A DNA stretch of 10,742 nucleotides from Pleurotus djamor (GCA_029747585.1 JAPEVF010001350.1:1-10742), one strand, 5' to 3'. Positions 1-8,806 are shown, numbered from the stretch's first letter. The notes: generated by a model from the letters alone, not told the origin. Translations and numbers: made by a program.

Positions 1-129
1 AGACTCGGCGCCGTTCGTGGGTGCAAGCACCCACGACCGACGCGGGAAATTCAATACAAATAGTTTTATTGAGAATTAAACGGTATCTAGTAATTAAAGG
101 AGAATAATAAGAAAAAAAATTGNAAACTA
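1..129. other. 3' flank of the MULE gene with a perfect short inverted repeat
   Basis: No gene is seen here. A perfect inverted repeat occupies 15-36: ten-base arms (tcgtgggtgc / gcacccacga) around a two-base AA spacer. The stretch 40-125 is AT-rich and fits the 3' untranslated region of the minus-strand transposase. One N lies at 123. The palindrome could belong to a terminal or subterminal repeat of the transposon, or to a nested small element. I found no matching copy at the 5' side of the transposase, so this is not assigned. Confidence 0.5.
65..70 (-). promoter_or_regulatory. candidate polyadenylation signal of the MULE transposase
   Basis: TTTATT on the plus strand reads AATAAA on the minus strand, about 60 nt past the transposase stop codon at 130-132. 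The position suits a 3'-end signal. In fungi this hexamer is only loosely required, and the surroundings are AT-rich, so a chance match is possible. Confidence 0.4.
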
Positions 130-2808
130 CTAACGAAGGCCATGAGACTCTTTACGCCGCTCCTTTCTTTGAACCTCGAGCTCCTCCAGAAGCGCAGGTG
201 AACCCTCCAGAGGTGTACAGGGAGCCGGAGAGGAGGTTCCTGATCCGTTCTCGGAATCTTGAAGGACACGGTTGGTGGTGGAAGGACTGAGGTGGGTCGT
301 GATGATTGCATCGATGTTGGGGCTGGTTGAAACAGCTCGAAGATGGCGAAGGCGGCGAACTAGCTCATCCTCGGCAACAAGCATTTCTTGGTAAGCAATG
401 ACCTCATTGTTGTTGATCGCAGGGTGGGACTCAGATACCGATGGCGCTCGAAAAAGCTCTGAGGGAAGAAAGACATCATTGGGAATGTCTTCAGAGGAAG
501 GGGAGGGGGATGGAATGAGGGACAAGCCGTCCGGGAGATCCTGAATAATGAGGCTTGATTGGAGGGCAATATCAAGCATGGAGATATCGGAGATGTTGTT
601 TTCGTTGCCGTTGTCAAGACCCGTGAGACCTAGATCAATTGACATGCTGCCGGTTGCGTTGCATGATGAAGTAGTGGTGTCGCCTGAGCCAATTTCATAC
701 CAGGATTTGTTGATTTCAAAGTCTGAGTTGTTGTCTGAGCCTAATATATCAGCGATGTTGGGGGACTGAACCAGCTCCGAGCAGAAGTCATCTTGAAGCT
801 TGCCAATGAGAGACGCTTCAACTTGGTCATCCAGAGTACAAGGTGGTGCTGAGTCCAGGTCTGGGAGTATCCGGGGGCATGGGGGAGTAGTCGGAGCCTG
901 TCGCATGTGCTGTCGATACTGTTTGAGGCGTTTGCGTTCGTCATAGGCTGTGAAGAAATCGGGGAGGACGCGAGTAACCAGTAAGAGAATCCAGACATCG
1001 AACCGGGGAAGGCGCCCAGAGTGCTCGTACGCGTCGAAATAGCAGCCCTTGATCCGCGCGTTGAAGGATTCAAGGTGATTGGTTGTCCGTGCTACTTGGT
1101 CCGCGGGAATGCCTAGAATTTCGGAGGCTTTGATGACACCAGCCTTTGACCACGAGAACCAGAAGCTTTCCAGCGCGATATAGCCTTTGAAGTAAGCGAG
1201 AAACTTGAGGGCTCCGTTAGAAATTTTCTTGGCCAAGTCCGTGCAGCCTGGCGTTACCATATCTTGATATTCTTTCTCAATTTCGTTGTACTCGGAGAGC
1301 GCGTCGGGGTATGTGGTGATGTCCTTGAGTTGCCGCATTAAGAAGTGGCCCAGACGCTCTCTAGTTTCTTGGCGAGAGATGGCAGGGATCCCGGCAAGGC
1401 ACCGCGTGAGGCCGTTTCGCCAGCATTGCCAAATGTGGAACATGCAGAGGGTAAGGTGGATGTTGGGCCAGTTATTTTGAAGAGCCTGTCGCTCCCGCGT
1501 GTCGTTATCTGTGTTCCCGATGCAGATTTCAAAGCTCTCTCCTTTCTCATTCTTCCCCATCCCTTCCCGCCAATGACAGAGCACCTCTTCCAATATCGCG
1601 CCATCATAGGACGCGTGGGCAGCCTTGGCGTCCTTTTTGGGGCTAAATATGATGGTTGCGATCGGAATTCCAGTGTTTGTGTCGTCGATTACCATTAGNN
1701 AAAAAAACAGAGCAGGGCAGTAGAGCAGAAACCAAAGGTACCGTCCATGAGAACCTGCCGCCGATGACCATATTTCCAAGCCATTTCTCTTTGACGCGGG
1801 GTTGACAGAATTAGCACAAGGCGCTCGTTATTACCAATTCCAAGGGGCCGGTAGTAGATCAGAGCAGGAGTCAGGGCCGGAGACGGAGGCTGGGGATCAC
1901 TAGATGAGAACCAGGATGTGATATTTTCGGTAGCTTTGGTTTGGGGTAAGATGCCAACTTCGCGTCGTAATGTTCGGTAGAGTGAAGAAGAATCATGTGG
2001 GGATAAGATAAAGCGGTATTGGTTGTCCCCTGGTCTCCCTTCCCATCGTTCCTTGACCAAGTCTCGCACCAAGAATCGAACCCAAGAGATGGGGATGTTG
2101 GATCGAAGAAGGGACAGGGCATGATCTCGTACATCAGGGTGAAGTGGAATGATCGGATCTCGTTCCATTTCGCTTTCGGCAGTACAAGCCTCAGAATGGC
2201 TGAGTACGCCAGAGATTTTGTTGATTGCTGCTATATAATGATCTCCATGGGGGTCAGCCCTAGAAAATGATCGTATCCAACAATCTCGTACTCACGTCCA
2301 CCACTTATCTCGTGCGTCGAGACGACACGCACAAACATCTCACAGCCCACCAGTTTCCAACCAATTTGACGCGTTTTTGATGGATGATGTCCCGCAGCAT
2401 TATCCGTACCACAGAGGCATTGGAACAGCCGAGAACACCTTACATATTTCCCTTTTTTGCTTTTGAGAGCCTTGAAGCTGGCATGGCGGATTGATAGCTT
2501 GGACCGAGCGTCGCGAACAGAATCTTCAGGGAAGTAAATGTCCAGGGACGCGATAATATCAAACGCGCGGTCTGCAACACCAAGGTTAGCGCATATATGC
2601 TCATCAATTGCCAAGGAAACATACCTTGGTCCTCAGACGTGTTCTCAAATGTCCATTGGTCCATCCCAACCAAATCCAGGTTTTCTTGAAGCATTTCGCG
2701 CGCGGTGGAATCAAGTAGTAGATGACAAGGTACTTCTGGGGTATCCCTTACTTTCCGGAACCCAGGAATATCCTGGAAATAATCATACTGAAGGTCAGCA
2801 GCTGGCAT
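130..2808 (-). CDS. MULE (Mutator-like) DDE transposase, three exons, frame broken only at NN
   Basis: This is a cut-and-paste DNA transposase, expected to act in the nucleus on its own element's ends. Exons (minus strand) are 2808-2625, 2571-2296 and 2230-130. Introns are 53 nt (GTATGT...GCTAAC...CAG) and 65 nt (GTGAGT...CTGACC...TAG). About 852 residues result if the NN at 1699-1700 is ignored; dropping exactly those two bases joins the frames, so they look like consensus padding beside a homopolymer, not a mutation. Residues 107-148 hold C107, C113, C115, C138 and H148, consistent with the WRKY/GCM1-like zinc-binding fold at MULE N-termini. The MULE catalytic domain follows: DGTF (D316), TDND (D394), C415-x2-H418 and TTNHLESFN (E540). 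The C-terminal ~230 residues are Ser- and acid-rich without a recognised domain. The start is the first ATG upstream of the spliced frame. Family assignment is firm; activity is inferred only. Confidence 0.9.
1699..1700. other. two ambiguous bases that split the transposase frame
   Basis: NN sits next to a run of seven A on the plus strand. On the minus strand, the frame upstream reads ...TALLCFF and the frame downstream reads LMVIDD.... The two are continuous only when both Ns are removed. The N-free join falls between the DGTF motif and the rest of the catalytic core, where a MULE has hydrophobic strand residues, so the join makes structural sense. Confidence 0.8.
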
Positions 2809-2960
2809 TGGGTGGTGAGGGTGGTGGTGGTTGGGGGGTGAGTGGTGTGTAGTATGCGGAGGGTGGTGAACGGTGGGAGGTGTGCTCGAGAGGTGTGCTT
2901 CAGAGGTGGGTTTGCAAATGGTTATTTTATTTATTAATTAATTAAATTCTACAAGACGCG
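2809..2960. promoter_or_regulatory. 5' flank of the MULE gene: G-rich tract then AT-rich tract
   Basis: This is the leader and likely promoter side of the minus-strand transposase. From 2809 to about 2900 the plus strand is a GGTGG-rich tract, so the transcript strand is C-rich (CCACC repeats) up to the start codon. It is followed at 2923-2948 by an AT-rich stretch (TTATTTATTAATTAATTAAA). No terminal inverted repeat matching the sequence at 1-60 could be found by eye, so the transposon's outer end is not placed. Confidence 0.4.
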
Positions 2961-3416
2961 TCTGGTGTCGCACGTGATGGGAAAAAAATTGGGAGGTGCA
3001 GGTCCAGAATCCCCGCTGCTGAGGTTGGATTCGCCCATGCGATGTAACTATTACCCTCATTATATGGCTCTCATCATGGTCCTTCCTCTGGCAAGGCTTC
3101 GAAACCTCACACTGCACCTCGTCGGTGTGAAGCTAGGACTCTGGCAAGTTCTACTCCAGCCTGCCATAATATACTGTCTCTGTCTATCAATGACGCTGGT
3201 TTGGCTCTCNTCCACTCCGCCGTCTGCCGAGCTAGCTTCGCGACGAATACCTTTTCCCAGAGCTTTGGAGTTTTAGATGCATCTCCCGCTCTTGGATTAC
3301 CCATCTACTCAGCGACGGGCTTCGATCTGTNGNANNCTGTTAANGNNNGNNNACANTNGNNANAACNAGNAACCGGAGGNATAGAACATGGTTGAGGCTA
3401 TTTGGGAGTTGTGAGG
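2961..3416. other. repeat-like stretch with an N block; no defensible gene
   Basis: Open frames exist on both strands at about 3050-3330 (plus: a frame ending ...PALGLPIYSATGFDL; minus: 3304-3107) and they overlap, so at most one could be real. Neither shows a domain I recognise, and the plus one has no ATG after its upstream stop. At 3331-3380 the consensus degrades into many Ns, as happens where divergent repeat copies are collapsed. The most cautious reading is degraded transposon or other repeat DNA between the MULE and the next ORF. Confidence 0.4.
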
Positions 3417-3812
3417 TCAAGAACAGNNAAGAAGAAAGAGCCAGCACGGACCAACACATTCAGAGGGCTCGTCTGCGCTCATACCAAAGAGATCTAGCCG
3501 TTCTGATATTTTAGCAGGGAGCTGTGTAGTCCCCCAGTCCTCATTCCAGATCGAATCTTGTAGAGTCTCCCAGAGATACGAGACATGTTCGTCGGAGAGC
3601 CCGAGGCTGTACGCAAGGATACAGCAAAGATAAGATGGTAACCGGTAGGGTGGGCGCGTGACGCCATGAGGGACATGAAGAGCGATTTCGGCTTTGAGAT
3701 GATGGGCAAGTTGGACAAAGGCGACAAATGCGGCGAGGTCAATGGAGTCCATAAGGCCCTGATCCGACGCGTTGATTGCATGGACAATTTTAGAAAAGGG
3801 GATGAAGACCAT
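3417..3812 (-). pseudogene. probable N-terminal fragment of a CxC5-like, KDZ-transposon-associated protein
   Basis: From the ATG at 3812-3810 the ORF runs 131 residues to a TGA at 3417-3419. The order of features, a helical FVAFVQLAHHLKAEI segment, then RLPSYLCCILAYSLGL, then YLWETLQDSIWNED, resembles from memory the N-terminal part of the long CxC5/CxC6-type cysteine-cluster proteins found beside KDZ transposases in Agaricomycetes. Those proteins are several hundred residues long; here the zinc-binding Cys clusters are absent and only C-x3-C remains near the end. The ORF crosses NN at 3427-3428 just before its stop, so the end may be an assembly artefact, but the sequence beyond it is the N block and no continuation can be read. 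It could also be an unrelated lineage-specific ORF. The family call is by pattern, not by search. Confidence 0.45.
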
Positions 3813-4164
3813 CGAGCCCAAGTGAGATGAAAGTTAAAGTTAAAGTGGGAAGGAAGTGACGGTGGCGCGTGCCACAACGCGTCGTCGCGTTTCGTGCGAT
3901 CCATCACGTGTCGTCGACTTTTGAGGACTTAGCCAAGTCTTAGCTATGGGGCTCCGTCGGCATGAAGGGGAAGCATATTGAATAGCTTGGATGTTCAAGT
4001 TGATTTTTTTTCACGATCATCCCCCGGTAGGCATATGTCGAGGAAGACACGGTATGATGAACGTGGATGTTGCTGATAAGATAAGATAAGCCGGGGTGGG
4101 ATGAAGGAGTTCGATCAAGCCACGGGTGTCAACTTTTTACCTCAAAACCCAACAAAATCAACCA
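3813..4164. promoter_or_regulatory. divergent intergenic region: upstream of the CxC5-like ORF and SIN3 leader
   Basis: The stretch separates the minus-strand fragment from SIN3. Visible elements are a short AAAGTT tandem (3830-3846), ACGCGT at 3877-3882, a CACGTG E-box inside ccatcacgtg (3901-3910), a T-run near 4003-4010, three overlapping GATAAG (4075-4090) and an ATG at 4101 that is out of frame with SIN3. The SIN3 frame has a TGA at 4102-4104, so coding sequence does not extend further upstream without an intron. No TATA box stands out. Confidence 0.5.
4075..4090 (+). promoter_or_regulatory. three overlapping GATAAG motifs upstream of SIN3
   Basis: GATAAGATAAGATAAG lies 75-90 nt upstream of the SIN3 start codon. 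GATA is the core recognised by fungal GATA zinc-finger factors (nitrogen, light or iron regulators). Tandem spacing of five bases is unusual for independent factor sites and could be a simple repeat. Binding is inferred from the motif only. Confidence 0.35.
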
Positions 4165-7100
4165 ATGGACGGGGCCAAACTCATCTCGGATCCAATAGCG
4201 GGAGCTTTCTTGGTTTCATCATCTCCGGCTGGCACCCACCGCCAGGACAGTCCCCTTCCTCCTTCTTCCCAGCCACACGCACTCGAGCATCGTCCCCAAC
4301 CTTCAGCCGCCACCGAAGACGCCGAATTCCAGCTTCAACAACACATAGCGCAGCCGACCCCGCAACATCATTTTAGCTCTCGAGCCAACTCTCTTTCCCC
4401 TACCATGCGGACGCACACCCCGAAGGCGACGACACCGCGACCCAGTGGAGGCGATCCCGGCTCGTCAGAGCCAAACAGACCCCTCAATGTCACGGACGCG
4501 CTCAGCTACCTGGACGCGGTCAAAGTGCAGTTTCAGGAGAAGCCAGATGTCTACAACAGGTTCTTGGACATAATGAAGGATTTCAAGAGTCAGGCGTGAG
4601 TTCTCCGATGCGTGTCTTAGTGCCACTTGCTCATCCACAACGGCCATGCATTCGTCCTCCACGCTTACAGCATCGACACACCGGGTGTAATTGATCGTGT
4701 GTCAAGGCTGTTCCACGGAAACCTTCAATTGATCCAAGGCTTCAATACGTTCTTGCCTGTGGGCTATCGCATAGAAGTCTCCGCAGATCCCGCCGACCCC
4801 AGTCTCATCACTGTGACGACACCCTCTGGTACAATAACCCAAAGCACTACTTCCCTTCCCTCACTTCCAACCCCATCCCATGGTATCGGTTCTGGGGTTC
4901 ACCCATCTGTGCCTTTTCTACAGTCTCAGTCCAATTCTCACCTTGGCGGCCCGGGATCGCGCTCAATGACCCCCCAGCAATACTTTGTTCAAGGACAGTA
5001 CAACGATGCCACCCCTGTTGGCTCTCATCAAACCACAGCCGCTGCTTCGTTCTTGGGCAACCTTAATGGTAGGAATGGCCAAACTGAACGGGTACAAGGT
5101 GCCCCCGCGTCGGGCGAGTTCAACCATGCCATCCAGTATCTGAACAAGATCAAGGCTCGGTACTCCAGTGACCCAAACACTTACAAGCAATTTTTGGATA
5201 TACTGCAGACCTACCAGAAAGAGCAGAGGCAAATACAGAATGTGAGTAGAACAAAGGAACTTTGCGTTATTACCCAGCTCCTAACTGTCATTGTAGTCAC
5301 AAGTCTATGTCCAAGTCCAAATGTTGTTCAAAGACGCGCCTGATCTTCTCGACGAGTTCAAAGACTTCCTCCCCGAAATCGGTTTTACAGGTCCTCCAGG
5401 CCCTCCCGCTATAATGCTTGCCTCAAGTTCTGGCGCAGGACCGTCTCAATGGACACCGCCAGATATATCCATGGCCAGCATCGCCGACAAGGCTTCCAAG
5501 CGTGCTCCCGTTGTTACGAAACGGAAGAGACGTCCGGTTGACAAGGAACCTACCCCGCCACCTGTACCACCTCCTAAAACCGCGCAAGGCCGTGTAAGCA
5601 TCTTACCATTGCTCGTTGTACTATCTATCTCATTCGGTATTCTAGTTGAAGAAGCCCAAACCCAATCCTAAAGACGCCGATTCCCCAGCCTTCTCCCCAT
5701 ATGCCGGTCCTTCTTCTCCACCTCTTGGCTCTGCCATTCCGCAATTAGGAATGATGTCCTCACAGTCATTAAACTCGCAACACATACATCCCCACCACGC
5801 ACATGCACCGGCCCATGGAATGACACACGGTGCTGCTGGAGCGCCGGACAAACTATTATTCTTTGACAGGGCAAAGAAAGCCCTCGAGTCCCGGGACGTA
5901 TACGAAGAATTTTTGAAACTCCTCAGCTTGTTCTCCAAAGATATCATCGACGTGAAAACTCTGATTAAATCTTCGCAGGGGTTCCTAGGCGAGGACCTGA
6001 TGGTTGAGTTTCGTGACCTGTTGGGTTGGGATGAGAGACGTGATGGGGTTACCGGTGGTCCTCCTGGTAGCATTCGAACCGGGCCGCCAGAGGCGTTATC
6101 TGCACTGCCCGCCGATGATGGTGAAGGTCCCAGTTATCGCCGTCTTCCCGATAGTGTATGTCTGGGAATCCCTAAATTCTCGGTCTTTCGCTGATTCTCG
6201 GTCTTTCGTTTCCACTTTGTAGGAAGTGAGATTGGCTTGCTCCGGCCGTGATGAGCTGTGTCGGTCAGTCCTCAATGATGAATGGGTGTCCCATCCTACT
6301 TGGGCCTCCGAAGATGCCGGCTTTGTGACCCATAAGAAGAATGCTTTCGAGGAAGCGTTGCACAAAAGTGAAGAAGAGCGCCACGAGTACCATGTCCACC
6401 TTGAGGCATTGTCAAGGACCATTGCGCTTCTCGAACCACTTTCTGCACGCATCGATACGATGACCAACGAGGATCGATCTAGCTTTAAACTCGGCCCCAA
6501 CTTCGGAGGGCCTAGTAAATGTTTGTACCATAGGGTCATCAGAAAGATCTATGGTCGGGAAGCAGGTCTCGAAGTCATACAAGCTCTCCAGGAATGTCCC
6601 AGCGTTTCGGTCCCTGTCGTCGTTAGGCGCTTGAAGCAGAAGGATGAGGAGTGGCGTCGCGCCCAAAGGGAATGGGGTCGCACATGGCGAGAGGTTGATG
6701 CGAAGAATTTCTACAAATCCCTCGACCACCAGGGCATCAGCTTCAAACAGAACGACAAAAAGGCAATCACCGCAAAACATTTTGTCGCTGATATTGAAGC
6801 TGTCAAAGCCCAACAGGTTGAATCGCAGGCTGAAGATCGTCGCCCTGCTTTTGCGCGTGGTTCTGTCGGCTACCAACTCGAATATGACTTCAAGGACACT
6901 TCGGTCCTGCACGACTCGCTTAAGATGGTTTATTCGTTTTTGGATCACTCTCAAGGAGCCTATAGTCCGCAGGAGCGTCGTGGCGTCGAGAAATTCCTCC
7001 GATCCTTCGTGCCTTTGCTATGCATGTATCCTGCAAATGAGTTCAATGCTGCTTGCGGACCTCTGGATGGAGCTGACGACGATGCTTCAACCCATGACGC

Positions 7101-8679
7101 CAGCGGACACGGAGAGGGTCAGCGTAGCAAGAAACCGACAGCGGGGAACCCCTCGGTCGCGGTAGCTGCCGGTGACTTGAGGAAGAAGCTTTTGAAGACC
7201 GCACAAGAGAAATTGACAGGTAGGGAGAGTAAAGGTTCCTCCGTAGTGGGGTCTCGTGCCGGGTCACCTGTAGGCTCATCGATCCCATCTCGGGCAGAGG
7301 AAGAGTCAAAGACGGCAAGCCATGGTCGTGCCGAAGATATATGGATTCGAGAAAGCACGAGTAGTCCTCAGGGCTTTGAAGTGGCTCAAATGGCGGACCC
7401 CGTGCGTCCATTTTTCGCTAACACAACGTTCTACACCCTGTTACGGCTACTACAGGTAAATAAAAACGTTTTCGACATTCTAAATTAATGGGAATCGTGC
7501 TAAACATAGAATCTTTCCTGTTTCACAGCTGCTCTATTCTCGTCTGCTTACCTGCAAGCAGATAGGGTTACAATTAGCAGCAGAGAAACATAGATCGCTC
7601 CTTGCAAATCCGGTAGCGGCCGAGCTCGGTTTAGATGATCCCAACGGACCGCCCGCTATCCTCGCTCAGGCGATGGAATCCATGGGTGACCACGGCATTG
7701 CAGAGGGTGCGAACGTGGTTTATATGTATCTGCTGGATGCTTGGGAGAAGGTTTTCGATGGCGAACTAGACCAAGCAATCTTTGAGGAACACATGAGGTG
7801 GTTTTTCGGCAACAAGGTGAGGCAATCCAAGAATACCTATGGAGTTTGGATGACCTTGATAGAGCTANTTTTTATACAGGGCTACCATGTGTTCACGTTG
7901 GACAAATTGATAACCGCCCTGGTCAAACAGGTATGTTGCGCTTGCGCACTTTCTCCCACCGTGTAACCCGGTGAACAAAAACATGACTGACCATTCTGGG
8001 ATAGGTTCAGACCATACTTCTGGACAACAAATGCCAGGAGCTGTGGACGCTCTTCCAAAGTACGCAGAGTGCCGAAGCGCTGACCAATCAAGATATTATT
8101 CGGTATCGACGGGAAGCTGAACACCACGTTGGGCAGGATGATCCTTTGTACAGAATTCAATGGGTGAGCCAACTATAGTTTCTTCCCCGCTGCGCAGAGA
8201 TGAAATTGTGAACTTTGGCTTTCACAGGAGCGAGCGGCGAGACAGCTTCGGATGCAACTTATTGGTACCGACGATCCCAGCGTTGATGGCGATGCGTCCA
8301 TGGCCCATCGATGGAGAGAGTACGTTGACACGTATGTCATGCATTATCCGACGGAGTGGGTACCCGAGTCAAAAGATCAGGAGAAGAAGTGTCCTGTCTT
8401 CCTTCGACGGTGAGTTTCCGACAAGAGATGGTCTGCTCGTAATTGTGCACATCTAATGTGTTTCACAGGAATCTCCGAGCTTCGGACGAGGCGCCCGCCC
8501 GCCCATCAGGCAGTGGTATGGTCATCCGGATCGGATTCCCCTCGTACAAGCTGGTGTACGAATTTGGGAGTGAAGATTGTCTGACATACCGATGGAGTGA
8601 GGAAGAGTGTGTGACGTTGCGTGAGCGAGCACGAGTTCGCCATGAAGAGCGAAGAAGGAGCCGGTGGATCCAGATATGA
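4165..8679 (+). CDS. sin3: SIN3 transcriptional corepressor, ten exons, complete
   Basis: This is the scaffold of the nuclear Sin3/Rpd3-type histone deacetylase complex: it binds repressors through PAH domains and the deacetylase through its central region. Exons are 4165-4595, 4671-5241, 5297-5593, 5646-6155, 6223-7455, 7529-7816, 7880-7930, 8005-8163, 8228-8409 and 8469-8679. All nine introns are GT-AG, 52-75 nt, and every junction keeps frame, giving 1,310 residues, the usual size for SIN3. PAH1 is at about 106-175 ([12 protein letters not shown]...[15 protein letters not shown]...FNTFLP), PAH2 at 293-361, PAH3 at 501-565. The HDAC-interaction region starts near 597 ([24 protein letters not shown]), with [24 protein letters not shown] further on. 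The Sin3 C-terminal domain begins before [15 protein letters not shown] (to residue 1014) and includes [17 protein letters not shown]. Linkers are Ser/Pro-rich and basic (KRKRR after PAH2). The first in-frame ATG after a TGA at 4102 is used. Only an N at 7868, inside an intron, affects it. Confidence 0.97.
6176..6208 (+). repeat. 15-nt direct repeat inside SIN3 intron 4
   Basis: attctcggtctttcg occurs at 6176-6190 and again, identically, at 6194-6208, separated by CTG. This is effectively an 18-nt tandem duplication near the 3' end of intron 4 (6156-6222). It adds a pyrimidine-rich block and a possible extra branch site (GCTGATT) before the acceptor TTTGTAG. Confidence 0.85.
7817..7879 (+). 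other. SIN3 intron 6: stopless, length divisible by three
   Basis: The intron is 63 nt with donor GTGAGG and acceptor ATACAG. Read through in the exon frame it contains no stop codon (the N at 7868 is the first base of NTT, which cannot be a stop) and would add 21 residues. It is called an intron because the spliced join, WFFGNK to [10 protein letters not shown], restores the conserved run of the Sin3 C-terminal domain. Confidence 0.8.
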
Positions 8680-8806
8680 GGAAGGGTGTTCTATGTAGAT
8701 ATTTGGAGGCGAGGAATGATGGACTTATTTTTGGCGTGGGTGGGCGGGCCAAATATAGAACGTGTGAGGGTATAGGGTGTAATTTACATAATTCTCGTGT
8801 AAAAAT

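Noticed and set aside
741..1073. Minus-strand ORF of 110 codons in another frame of the transposase exon
   Set aside because: It overlaps the transposase reading frame, which continues through it with conserved MULE context; Ser/Arg-rich composition is typical of an off-frame reading.
548..1698. Plus-strand ORFs of 64-117 codons inside the MULE gene
   Set aside because: They lie opposite the transposase coding strand, share no recognisable motif and are explained as shadows of the long minus-strand exon.
2231..2614. Independent small protein from the second MULE exon
   Set aside because: Its N-terminal codons are intron 1 of the transposase and its last codons are intron 2; the middle part is simply exon 2.
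1..2990. Complete MULE with matched terminal inverted repeats inside the window
   Set aside because: Comparison by eye of 1-60 with 2809-2990 gave no convincing inverted match, so element boundaries and target duplication are not claimed.
2965..3276. Plus-strand 103-codon ORF with hydrophobic leucine-rich segments
   Set aside because: It looks membrane-like but has low complexity, contains an N codon, overlaps open frames on both strands and has no recognisable domain, so it is left as unassigned repeat-like sequence.
3494..3907. Minus-strand 137-codon ORF overlapping the CxC5-like fragment
   Set aside because: It is the same stretch in another frame; its composition is Ser/Pro/Arg-rich and it matches nothing, whereas the other frame shows the family-like helical pattern.
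4126..4164. SIN3 start at the GTG at 4126
   Set aside because: Nuclear eukaryotic genes rarely start at GTG; the ATG at 4165 is in frame, and a TGA lies at 4102-4104 in the same frame.
6412..6954. Minus-strand ORF of 180 codons across SIN3 exon 5
   Set aside because: It is antisense to a strongly conserved SIN3 region; no independent evidence supports it.
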